A stretch of DNA of 64,000 bases. Origin: Daphnia carinata (lineage: Eukaryota > Arthropoda > Branchiopoda > Diplostraca > Daphniidae). The stretch covers positions 8,988,971 to 9,052,970 of the forward strand of contig NC_081333.1 in NCBI RefSeq assembly GCF_022539665.2. The letters are read 5' to 3'. Positions 46,909 to 57,342 of the stretch are shown here, piece by piece. Both the position numbers and the translations under genes were made by a program. Within the stretch, counting starts at the first letter, position 1; the number at the start of each line of letters is the position of its first letter. The notes under the pieces are model-generated. The model was not told where the DNA came from. It did no database searches and worked only from the letters and a program-made list of their open reading frames with translations.

Positions 46909-47854
46909 TCACATTTTGCCTTGCTTCCACAGACGTCGCAGCGTTGATTTTTCGTCAAAAAGACTTCGTACCATTACCACTTGAACAATGCCCGTGATGA
47001 CAAGAGTGATAACATGTATCACGGACCAGAAATTTACTCGAGTAAAATTGCCTTCGGCTATATTACGATCACGAGCTTCAAACGCTCTAATTTGATCCTG
47101 AAATTCTTGAGCTCTTGTTAATTTTCCTCTGACCATAGCAACTGTGTCCTAATATCATTAAAAAATCAGTTAAAAGTTGTTCAGATTTCTTGATAAATAG
47201 GTAATACTTTAATATCTTGAACATGGATGTCATAAATTTCTTCTGGCCTTAGCCCAGCATAGAAGGCCTGGTCAGTATCTCCCCATACATCATTTTTATG
47301 TTTGTTTTCTATTTTTATCTCTCCATCATCATCATCTTCTTCATCATTGTCAGTGGAGATTTCGAAAAAGACTGTTTTGGCACTGAAAATTGAAAAAGTA
47401 TTGTCAAAGCAGATTTTGTGGTCCCCATCTTCAAAAGTTTTGGTCCTAAAAAATGAGATGACTATGAAAATTCCAATATGCAATAAACTTCTGGTAAAGT
47501 AACCTGTGCGTGCTGTCACTTTTCCTTGATTCCATGACTATTCTTCGACCAGTTGGAGACGTCAAATGAAAATCAATATCTAACTCTCCTTGTTGTCCAT
47601 CAATAACCTACAACAGATATGGGATTGCAATATATAGAAAATTACAGTGAGCTTTTTCTTTTTGAAAAACGGAAACCGGCAGAAAAATATCATACTTGAT
47701 AGTCAACCTCCAGGTAAACGTTTTTTGCGACTGGTGTATAATAACAGTCTTCTTTTCCAGGATCAACAGTTATGGTAAATTCATTACTATACGCTACGAC
47801 TACAGAACTTAGAACAAGAAAAACAAAAACTACTAATAAAACTATGGTCCGCAT
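46909..47854 (-). CDS. p24/TMED family cargo receptor (TMED1/TMED5-like)
   Basis: Four exons join in phase: 47854-47696, 47607-47504, 47445-47208 and 47148-46909, giving 246 residues. There is a signal peptide (MRTIVLLVVFVFLVLSSVVV), then a lumenal GOLD domain whose two cysteines sit in DCYYTP and KICFDN. An acidic loop (DNDEEDDDDGE) and a coiled-coil stem (RGKLTRAQEFQDQIRAFEARDR) lead to one transmembrane helix (IHVITLVITGIVQVVMV) and a short cytosolic tail with the LF of the usual COP-binding motif. p24 proteins cycle between ER and Golgi, bind COPI and COPII coats and select GPI-anchored and other cargo. The tail ends WKQGKM, without a terminal KKxx dilysine signal. It reads most like the gamma subfamily. 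It is divergent from SARDH, with 424 bp between the start codons. Confidence 0.93.
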
Positions 47855-48278
47855 TGTTGCACAAAACGCCTATCCGCATTGATGCATTGAGCAGAGTGAA
47901 ACAAGAACTGACTCTATATTTACTATGGTGCCTATGGTAACATGATAGTCGAATGAGTTTCAGCAATTTGACATACGTCTCAGCAGACGTTGCTTAACCT
48001 TCTTAATAGCCAACCACTCGCTAACACGCCAGCTGTTTGGTAGCAAGGAATCTGTTTTCAAAATGCAGAATGCGTAGTTACTAGTCGGGAATCTCAAGCA
48101 GTGCAAGAAGGCGCTTCTGAAATCTGTAGATTAGAAACATTTTGGTAAGGGTTGTATAGCTTATTACATGTTGGAAGCGAACATTCTTTTCATAATTTCA
48201 ATTGTGTTAACTTCCAGCTTTAGTAACGACCCAGATTTTGTTTTCCAATAAGTATTACGCATTTACTACTGCCAAATC

Positions 48279-51200
48279 ATGAACACACTCTGTCGTTTCC
48301 GAAACTTGGTAACTTTTCTCTATTTCCTTGACATGTCATTGTTCACTGTTGAAAACAAACCTACTTTTAAAACTATCACTAGGGGCTATCAAGACCATTT
48401 GATATTATAAAAACTTATTCATCTGCCGCCAAGAAAGCTGGGGAGGGAGTTCCTTATCAAACCGTTTTGAAGGATGGCTCAATCTCTGAGCAGATACTGC
48501 CAACTGAGGCAGATGTGGTAGTATTGGGTATATTTATTCACATTCTCTGTATCAGTAGGTTTTTTTTACAAACTTAATCTTGTAAAAATGTGTGCCTATA
48601 TTCATGAAAACAGGTGGTGGTAGCATTGGTTGTAATACATTGTACCACCTAACAAAACTTGGTGTCAAGAATGCTGTTTTACTGGAAAGAAACCACCTCA
48701 CAAGTGGCACAACATGGCACACAGGTATTTTTTTTTCCTTTATAAAATCATATTTATTCTAACCATTTACCAATTGTTATTTAATTTTTTGACAGCTGGC
48801 TTAGTTTGGAGGTATGATCATACCAAGCAAAAAGTTAGACACTTTCAAAAGTTATTTACAACCTATGGTACAATTTAAAACTAAAGATTGTGGCCATCAG
48901 ATGTTGATGTCCGTCTCCTTGCTTACACTCACCAGCTTTTGCAAAGTTTAGAAGAAGAAACTGGAGTTGATCCAGGATATATTGTGAATGGTGGATTATT
49001 TGTGGCCTCATCTAAAGTAAGACTTTCTTGCTCTTTAAATTCTAAACGATCTTATGCGAATTTCCAATAATCAGGAACGACTCGACGAGTATAAGCGCCT
49101 TCAGACGCTTGGCAAAGCCTTTGGGATCGAATCGTTTGTTCTCGGGCCCGATGAAACGAAAAAACTCTACCCTCTTATGAACGTCGACGATGTCTATGGA
49201 ACACTGTATAGGTATGCATAGAACACCTTTCAAAACAATAAAAATTTCTTACAGCATTGAATTACACAGCCCTCGAGATGGTGTTGTTGATCCGGCCGGG
49301 TTTTGCACGGCCCTCACTCGTGCTGCCACGCGAGCAGGTGCCAAAGTTATCGAAAATTGTACGGTGACGGGAATCGACACAGATACTACCTTATTTGGTA
49401 GCCGTCAAGTTTCTGCCGTTCACACCGATAAGGGAACCATTAAAACAAGATACGTAGTGAACTGCACAGGTAATTCTGGCAAAAAACTAATAATAGCTTT
49501 TTGAAACAAACCTTAAGCGAAACCTTTTGGATGATGCGAATTTCTAGGAGCTTGGGCGCCATATATTGGTGCCATGGTTGACGTGGCTGTTCCACTAGTT
49601 GTTACAAAGCACGGTACTTCGAAAAAGTGTAACAGTTTTGAACGAGTTAACGTCAATGTTTTATCTTCTACTAGCCTATGTGGTTACTGAAAAAATCGAA
49701 GGCATTTCTGGCATGCCGAATGTAAGAGACCATGATTCGTCCATTTATTTCAAATTGCAAGGAGATGCGTTGTCTGTTGGGGGATACGAAAGTGACCCAA
49801 TCTTTATTGACAAAGTCAGTCTGTATTCAACTATATAGTTTGTTTTCCACTTTCCCTGACATTTGCTATTAAACAATTTACAGATATCGAAGGAGGAGGC
49901 GTTCAGTCTTTATGAACTGGACTGGGACGTTTTTGGTGTTCATATCGATAGAGCGGTCAATAGATGTCCTACATTGGCAACAACGGGTATTCGTTCGACA
50001 GTTTGTGGGCCTGAGAGCTTCACTCCAGATCACAAACCTCTAATGGGTAATACTACTTATTCCTTTAGCGCAAAATTCCTATTGTTAATTTTTGAATCCC
50101 ATTTCTAGGTGAGGAACCAACACTGAGAGGATTTTACCATGGGTGTGGCTTTAATTCAGCTGGCATGATGTTTGGTGGAGGATGTGGCTGGCAGCTGGTA
50201 ATATATACTTGCCAATACTGATTAGCGTAACGTTTTTCTAGTAAGCTTGAATTTTCCCATAGGCCAAATGGATAGTGCAAGGTCGTCCAGATTTCGATAT
50301 GTTTAGCTATGATATTAGACGCTTCGCACCGGATTTAGCGTGGAACGCTGATTGGGTTCGCCAACGCTCTCATGAAGCCTATGCGAAAAACTATTCTATT
50401 GTTTACCCACATGATGAACCACTAGCTTCCCGAAAAATGAAAAGATCACCAATCGCTCTCCTGCTTGAGAAAGCAGGGTGTGTCTTTCAGGAAAGACACG
50501 GCTGGGAACGGCCCGGATGGTTCTCATCTTCAGGACTTGCTGCAGTCCAACCATACGATTGGTATGGCGCATACGGGAATCTAAAAAATGCAGATCAGGT
50601 AACTCACAATTGCTTGTTTCTCATAAAAGCCAAACAAAAGTTTACAAGTAAAATAATAGTAATGTTTAGCTATTAATTTTTTTTCCTTTATCTTTTAGGC
50701 CTACGTAGAGCGCTTAAAAGAGGACTACACGTTTGGATTCCCAAAGAATCATTCCACAGTAACTAGAAAAATTCCTAGACCGCTAGAAACATAACTCATC
50801 GTTTTCAATTTTTTAACAGATAGAAGGCGAATGCAAGGCTGCTCGTGAAAGAGTGGCTATCTTCGATGTATTTTTATTATTAGTTATCAAATTACTTTTT
50901 AATATTAATGTTATTTTGAAAGATGTCCTACTTCGGCAATTATTATCTTATCGGCCTAGATGCCCAAAAGGCAGCTGATTGGATCTTCACTAACAACATG
51001 CAAAAGTCTACTGGCGAAACCAGCTACACTTGGTAAATTAACATATTGTTAGGACCATTAGCTGTTCGTCATGTTATCACTGTCTTTATCTGTAGCATGC
51101 TTAATGCTCAAGCTGGAGTTGAATCTGATTTGACTGTAAGTTTTATCGATGGCTCTTCAACTGCTTCCTGGGAACCTTCTTTTCAGGTGTCTTTAATTCG

Positions 51201-52278
51201 CATTGTTAAATTTTAAAACTGCCTTTTTAATATTGCGTGATTCTTACAGGGAAAAGGTTTTTATATCGCAGCTGGTGGTGGGTCCGCGTACCAGTCTTTT
51301 ACTCATATCCGAAAGGCTATTGAAGACAACCGGTTTGATGCGAAACTGGTTAACCTTTCTGATAGCATATGTTTGTTGTCCATTCAAGGACCAAAAAGGT
51401 AAGCATTAATTGAAGCTTTTGATTTTTGGTAAGATAAACGCTTTAAATTATTGCTGATTTTTAGCCGTGAATTAATGGGAAAATTGAGCCCGTCAACTCG
51501 ATTTACCAATGAAGATTTCCCATTTTCCACACACAAGTTAATCGATATTAAAGGCAACGTTTGCCGTGCATTGCGTATATCATTTGTCGGTGAAATGGGT
51601 AAAAATCTCTTTGTTAACCCATTTCTGGCATGTCTTACCTACCTATGTTTACTAGGTTGGGAGTTGCACGTCCCGTCGTCGTCCGCTGTTGATGTTTACA
51701 AGGCAGTGATGGCCGCTGGGCGGGAATTTGGCATTGCAAATGCAGGCTACCGAGCTATTGACTCGTTAAGTCTAGAAAAAGGTTACCGTCACTGGCATAT
51801 GGATCTTCGTGCCGAAGATGATCCCTTGGAAGCTGGATTAGGTTTCACGTGCAAATTGAAAAGTACGGTAGATTTTCTAGGTCGCAAAGCGTTGGAAGAA
51901 AAAAGACAAAAAGGATTGAACAAAAGAATCGCTGCGTTTGCCATAGAAGAGTGAGAAATGTTACAAAAAAATAAATCTAGAGACAATACTAATTTGATTC
52001 TGATGAGTCATAGGAAAGTGCCACTTTGGGGTATGGAAGCCATCTGGAGAAATGATCAAGTGGTTGGATACTTGCGACGAGCTGACTATGGATTCTCGGT
52101 TGGTTGCAGCATTGGTTACGGCTATGTTCATAGCCAAAGCGAGAAAGAACCCATTACCACCAAATACCTTATGGAAGGAGATTATTTTATTGAAGCCATG
52201 GACGTCAAGTATAAAGCACGTATCCAGTTGAAACCACTGTTTGATCCAGAAAACAAGCGGGTCAACGGTTTCTACTGA
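48279..52278 (+). CDS. Sardh: Sarcosine dehydrogenase, mitochondrial
   Basis: Twenty exons join in phase: 48279-48308, 48383-48527, 48614-48724, 48796-48811, 48887-49016, 49075-49211, 49255-49469, 49548-49613, 49675-49814, 49884-50046, 50109-50197, 50263-50598, 50699-50758, 50820-50867, 50923-51032, 51096-51186, 51250-51398, 51465-51598, 51656-51950 and 52014-52278. The total is 909 residues, close to human SARDH. The short basic N-terminus ([16 protein letters not shown]) fits a mitochondrial targeting signal. A FAD-binding GGGSIG lies at 59-64, and SGTTWHTAG carries the histidine (H94) that holds the covalent flavin in this family. The C-terminal half is the folate-binding GcvT-like region, with [20 protein letters not shown]. 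The enzyme oxidises sarcosine to glycine, passing one-carbon units to tetrahydrofolate and electrons to ETF. Exon 4 is only 16 nt. One donor is GTCAGT (49815). DMGDH and PDPR are relatives but fit less well. Confidence 0.95.
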
Positions 52279-52435
52279 CAATTATCACACCATTCCAGAT
52301 AGCGTTCTTTAAAAAAAAAAAGGAAATTTCATTGAGTCCTGGGTAATACGATTAGGCTATATTTTGTTGCTTAACATTAATAACACACTAGTTATGCTAA
52401 CCATAGATCACACATTGATAGAAGCTGTTTTGAAA

Positions 52436-53954
52436 TTAATCCATTTCTGCTTGAATAATGAAAGCAATATTTGAAGAATCTCCCTCAGGTTGATATTCCA
52501 AATGCCAACGTTTAGGATTAAACAGAACTAAAATATATATTTTTCAAAAGGTTTGAATTAGTACTAGTTGTATGCATAATTTCCTGTTTTAAACTGACCT
52601 ATTTCACCCTCGAGTAAGGTAAGCTGAAGTACTGGACATTCTGCTTCGCATGCCAGCTGGGGTAGGAGCCGAAGGCGATGAGATCCGCGTATTTGGGCCA
52701 TCATTGCCAATCTGGTATGGAGCTTCACCTGGAAACAGCCTTCGGTTAGAGGTATTACGAGAAACAGTTATTCTGGTGGGGTTTGTTGTACCTGTTTGAA
52801 ACGTTGGGCGTGATAATAATTTGAAATTAGAATCCAATTGTTGAAAGAGATATCAAAAGTCGCCGTTATAAAGTAGGGTCTTGTATAGAAACGGCGTCCT
52901 GTTTTAACACTTTTGCGACCACAGTTTTCCCTTTTTTTAAGAAAATCCAAGAGGGAAAAATGTAAACTGGTTTTAGAAATATTTTAGTGGCATTTTGATT
53001 AACTTTACCAATGAGCAAACCACGGTCGCTCAAACGGAAAACCGTGAACCTGTTGCATGAAATCCACTAGGTCCATATTAGACGGGAAAATGTTACTTTT
53101 CCATTGGCAGATCTTTCGTCCGGAATCATCTTGACGATACGCCTGTAAAAAGTATTTAACGATTGACAAAGTATTCGTTTGTAGAAATTACCTCAGAAAT
53201 AGTGTCGAGCCCAAAATCGGGGTCGTTTACAACTTTCCAATCCAGCGCACCATCGGTCACAATGACAGGAACCTCTTGGTTGATGTAGTTATCGATCAAT
53301 AAGCGCGTTGATATATTGCTTACAGTTTTTATGGGTCCAATGTCTTCGCAAGCCTTTAGCGTAATTAATCGAGTTAAGTAGATCATTTTAACACCATACC
53401 GTGTCTAACTATTTTGTATTGTTTTGTTACTGAACAATCCGACTGCGACGGAGAATCGTCCTTGATAGTGAAAGTGTTTTCTATTAGGCAATCCCGATAG
53501 TAGTAATCGCTCCAATCCCAGTATGGAGTCAACTGCGTGAATTGATCGAATGAAACGCTTCATCAGTCTTAATAACCACCATGAGCTTATCACCGACCGT
53601 CCAGGCATTAGGTATGTGCATACACTTTAACTTAATCTGTCGTTCAATACTAAACCAAAAAAAAAAATTTACCTGAATTAGTCCTATGCGTCCGAGGGCA
53701 CGTAGGTGATAGTAGAACGGTGTGAAGGTGACTAGGGCGAAAATGGTAACAAGAGCCAGAGTGGCTGCACCGGATACCTTGAGCAGGATGCGGCAATTTC
53801 GCTTCCGGATTTCGTTCCGCAGGTGGTTTTCGACGGGTGCGATCAGCTCATCAAATTCCTCTCCAGCCGGGTATTCTTCTAATACCTTTTTCATTGCCTG
53901 AAGCGGATCTACGCCACCCATACTACCGTTCGCATCCGTCTCAGCAGAGTTCAT
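52436..53954 (-). CDS. Type II membrane protein with degenerate cupin/JmjC-like domain, function unknown
   Basis: My model joins 53954-53673, 53624-53580, 53532-53410, 53353-53192, 53142-53009, 52930-52792, 52728-52599 and 52527-52436 in phase, giving 368 residues. The N-terminus is acidic and cytosolic, followed by one transmembrane segment (residues 56-82, around AATLALVTIFALVTF) and no signal peptide, so type II topology is expected. The rest resembles the cupin_8/JmjC fold: a lead segment with DNYINQEVPVIVTDGALDW, then MMAQIRGSHRLRLLP and FNPKRWHLEY. In active JmjC oxygenases the first metal site is HxD/E; here the matching site reads HTR (H299), while the distal His (H347) remains. Catalysis is therefore doubtful. 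Introns here are short (about 47-60 nt), so the junctions at 53579-53533 and 53409 are the least certain. The ATG at 53954 is preceded by an in-frame stop. It converges on SARDH, with stop codons 157 bp apart. Confidence 0.7.
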
Positions 53955-54178
53955 CTTTCCGTTCTGGTCGGTTCTCAACTATCGCCTCAATGTGGCTATC
54001 CGTCCCCAGTATCACTTGGATTCCGTTTACACAGCACTAGCCCTAAACATGCGCACTACCCAGCATATTTTCATCCATCAGAGGTTTCTCATGCAAAGCC
54101 TAACTGCTCACGCGAAAACGCATTTGCAAAAGGATTCCAAATATTCATTGTTGACCGATGACAATGATAGTATATACC

Positions 54179-54218
54179 AATGAACACAGGAAACCATCGA
54201 AGATTTCCTGTGTTCATT
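54179..54218. repeat. Perfect 15-bp inverted repeat with 10-nt loop
   Basis: AATGAACACAGGAAA at 54179-54193 is exactly complemented by 54204-54218, separated by ten bases. It can form a hairpin in DNA or RNA. It sits about 225 bp upstream of the cupin-like gene's start codon. Confidence 0.95.
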
Positions 54219-54862
54219 CTTTAGAGTTTAAAAGTCTTTTTTTTACTTAGGACATTCTTTAGACTAAAATATGCTTCGGAAGAAACAAGAATTGACACGC
54301 AAGGTGCACTCATTTAACCCAACTGCTGTTCGTTAAAGATGTCATTTGTAAGCCTAGTAGGGTGTGCCTGCGGTAGCTGTTCTCATTTCTTGTGGCAGCA
54401 AATGAAACAGCGGGAGCGGCTTTAGGTCGTTAACGAGTCGTCGGCCCTTTTTTTTCCCTAATCGGTAAAGTCGTTATTTAACAGATGGTGGACTAAAGAA
54501 GAAAATCAGGCTAAAAATCTGTTTGGTAAGACTGATTGTTCTCGGCCCCGTAAATTCTTTTGAGTAATTTTTGTTCTTCTTTTGGAAAACTAGCAAGTGA
54601 CTTGGATGATTTGTTTTCTTTTTACTGTCGAAGCCGAATGAGTGTGTAGGGCCAGCCTACTAATCTTTAATCCTAACGACAGGTTTATCTGCTTCTAGTA
54701 CTATGAAAGATTTAAGCAAGATCAGAGAAGAATGTCACGAAAAGAAAACGAGTTTGAAAAAATCGATCGTGACAATTGGAGATGAGAGCAACCAAAAAAA
54801 AGAATACACTGTTTGAACTTTTGTTTAGGGGAAGACGTTCTGATTACGGTTGGGTGGTTTCT

Positions 54863-55322
54863 TTAGTTCTCTGCTGCTTCCCAGCAAAGCTTCTGTTTAC
54901 CCTGAAAAACAAAAAACAAAAACAAAAATAAATAATGATTGGATTTTCCCTGCTACATTTTCATGACCGACCAATGTTGCATAAGCGTAAATGAATAATA
55001 CCGGTACCACTATGGCGTATCCTTCAATGTGTACTTCGCAGGCGACATTTATCACCGTGAGAAGTAAAATCAACGGCTGACCCGGTTCTTCGTCTTTTCT
55101 TGCCCAATAACAGCTGTTCTCAGTTTCCTGGTAGATCGAGAATATTTTTTTTGCGTTCTTTTTCAGTATGAAATAAGTGGACTACAGCAAAGCTTCATGA
55201 AGAAAATTGTGGACTTGAGAGACTCGTTTCATTTGCGGTCGCTGATGATCGGCTGGAACCATCTGGCCAGCCGATTCCGCCCTGGTTCGCTCCTCCGCAT
55301 ACAAACTACACAGGTAGACCAT
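54863..55322 (-). CDS. Small predicted membrane protein, three short exons, unrecognised
   Basis: Two downstream exons are well supported by reading frame: one ending at 54957 (donor GTAGCA) and the last at 54901-54863, joined in phase 0 across a 55-nt intron with a pyrimidine-rich acceptor. Together they read from CYWARKDEEPGQPL through a hydrophobic stretch (LILLLTVINVACEV, then YAIVVPVLFIYAYATLVGH) to KQKLCWEAAEN and a stop. The best upstream model is 55322-55186 joined to 55113-54957 over a 72-nt intron, giving about 110 residues starting MVYLCSLYAEERTR. An alternative acceptor at 55128 would add ETENS. A TATAAATA element at 55345-55352 on the same strand lies very close to this ATG, so the true start may be downstream or the promoter elsewhere. 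One or two transmembrane helices are likely. I do not recognise the family. Confidence 0.5.
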
Positions 55323-55344
55323 GTAAGGCACGATTGCACAGATC

Positions 55345-55352
55345 TATTTATA
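55345..55352 (-). promoter_or_regulatory. Candidate TATA box for the small membrane-protein gene
   Basis: TATAAATA on the minus strand, about 25-30 nt before the first ATG of the small gene model. The spacing would put the start site almost at that ATG, so either the leader is very short or translation begins at the next Met. Confidence 0.3.
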
Positions 55353-57342
55353 TTCGTAGATATTCGGTCTGTACACACGATTGGTTTAACATTCCGCAAT
55401 TATTAGGAAGCTGTGGAAACTTGAAGCGTACAACGTGAGCTATATAAACGTCCCGATTCGTTGTTAAACGAATCCAATCAGCACTCGTTTTTCTTTTCTG
55501 ACAACCATTAGATTTAAGAAATCATAATTACTGTAATCATCGTGGTGTAAAAGAAACAAAATGATAAAGCAAACAAAGAGGTAGCAAATCGATTAGTGAT
55601 GCCTTACACAATGCCGTTCAATCAAGCCATTAAATACAGGATGTAGAAAATTATTCCATCAACATGTCTCACGGTTCAGCAGTGAAGAATGTGCCCAACG
55701 GGATCAACAACTGATTTAAAGTCCGGTCCATAACATTTATTAGAATTTAACGTTCAGTGCTTTCTCGATGTAGTGCATAACTCAGTCCGTATTGGTGGGG
55801 TGCGAGAGGGCTTTGCTAACGGATCGATCATCGTCACTCGGCTGAACTGCTTTGGGTTGTTCACTGCTTTTCACGTGGAAGACAATTTCCGTGTACTCCG
55901 TCACATTCTTTTTCTTTCAGATTCAAAGCGATGAGAGAGTAAAACCGGATATCACATAACTTTAGTTTTATTATCACAAACAAGTACCGTGTTCGAATCC
56001 AGAGTAAAGCTTGACTCGACCCGTTTCCTCATTAACATGTGATAGCAAACTGGATGTGCATGGTATACATGTAAAAACTTCCGATTATTTAGTAGATCCT
56101 TCTAATCTAATTGCCTCGACAGACATGTCAACAACAAAAAATTATATCTACAGGCATAGCTTTAGGGAACATGTGCGACCACCACGGATCATTTACTTGT
56201 GCTACAAGTTTTTGCGCCCCTCGACAGCAGAATAAAGGAAAAAGAAGGACCTAGTAGTAGAAACGACTGCCTCTATTGGCTGTCAGAAAGGAAGTCAGCA
56301 AAGCTGTATTCCCATTGGTGGGCTAGTGCCGCCATAAGAGCCTACATGCAGAGTCCGTGTCTTCTGCAGTTCATTCGAGTCCCCGACGTCGGCTCTAGTG
56401 GTAGTGTTTCGGCGAGGTTATCAACTCCATTTTAAAATTTTTTTTCTCTCGTTCCAAAACTTAGCGGGTTTTCAGTGTCTTCTTTCTCTATCATCGTGTG
56501 TGCGTGTGCCAGTGCAGTGTGTCAAACTCGTCATTCTGATTTATTCAAATTTTGGTCTACTTAAGACGTCTCACAAAGGTAATCATAACGGGATTTTTCC
56601 TGAGAGAACAAGATCGAGTCCGGTTGCTTTCAATGTTTTTGCAACGTGCACAGAAATCGATACGTATGTGTGTGATGAGGTCTTTCTTTTTGCACGCAAC
56701 CTCATGGCTACCCATGCACGTGTTATTACTACTGATTCTATACCCTCCTCCCGATACTGTCCTATTCAACACAATCGTGACCCCTCAGACTGAGAAACCC
56801 AAGTTTATGAGAAATTCGGATTGACATCTTGTATATCACATGTAACAAGATACTGCCCCCAGCCACTGGAACTTTTCTCGCATGTACGCTAAAAAAAAAT
56901 GTGGTTTTAGTTCTAAAGAACAACACATGGTGGGTGTATTTTCTCGTGTCTTATTTTGTAACCCTTCTTATTCTTATCAGAATGAGGTTTGATAACAGAA
57001 GGCTTTGCGATATGCTGAGAAAACGGATGTTAGATGCGGTTAGTTGGTCTTAAACAATTTGGTATCAAGTAAAAAAAAAATGGATATTTAAAGTTCTAAG
57101 CAGTGAGGGTGAAATAACAGCTGCAAACACGTGAACCCTCGGGCTCGGTTTTTTAAGAGCGAGAGAAAAAAGAAAAAAAAGGCCAGGGTGACTGGTTAGA
57201 ATTATGGGTCTGGCGAACATGTGGTGTCGACAAAGGCTCATTACAACATGCGTCATTCTTATCCTTTTATTATTCTTTTTGTTGTAGCAGTGTGAATTTT
57301 AGGACTAAATCCAATCTAGCCAAAGGAAAATCCGAAAAAAAA
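55353..57342. other. Upstream region of the fascin gene
   Basis: No coding exon is supported. A pyrimidine-rich stretch ending TGTTGTAGCAG at about 57280-57290 looks like the acceptor of a 5' UTR intron for fascin. A possible matching leader exon ends near 56578 at a GTAATC donor after ACAAAG. Both are inferences from splice-site shape. Overlapping open frames at 56.4-56.8 kb look like chance. Confidence 0.45.

Noticed and set aside
51136-51186. GTAAGT inside SARDH that looks like a donor after SDLT
   Set aside because: The sequence stays open and family-like across it; the intron begins later, at 51187.
53410-53624. Apparent frameshift in the cupin-like gene between TVGDKLM and LTPYWDWSDYYY
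   Set aside because: A 47-nt GT-AG intron (53579-53533) restores the frame, and neighbouring introns in the gene are similarly short, so no frameshift is needed.
55985-56000. GTTCGAATCC, resembling a tRNA B box
   Set aside because: I found no A box, acceptor stem or anticodon arm at the right spacing.
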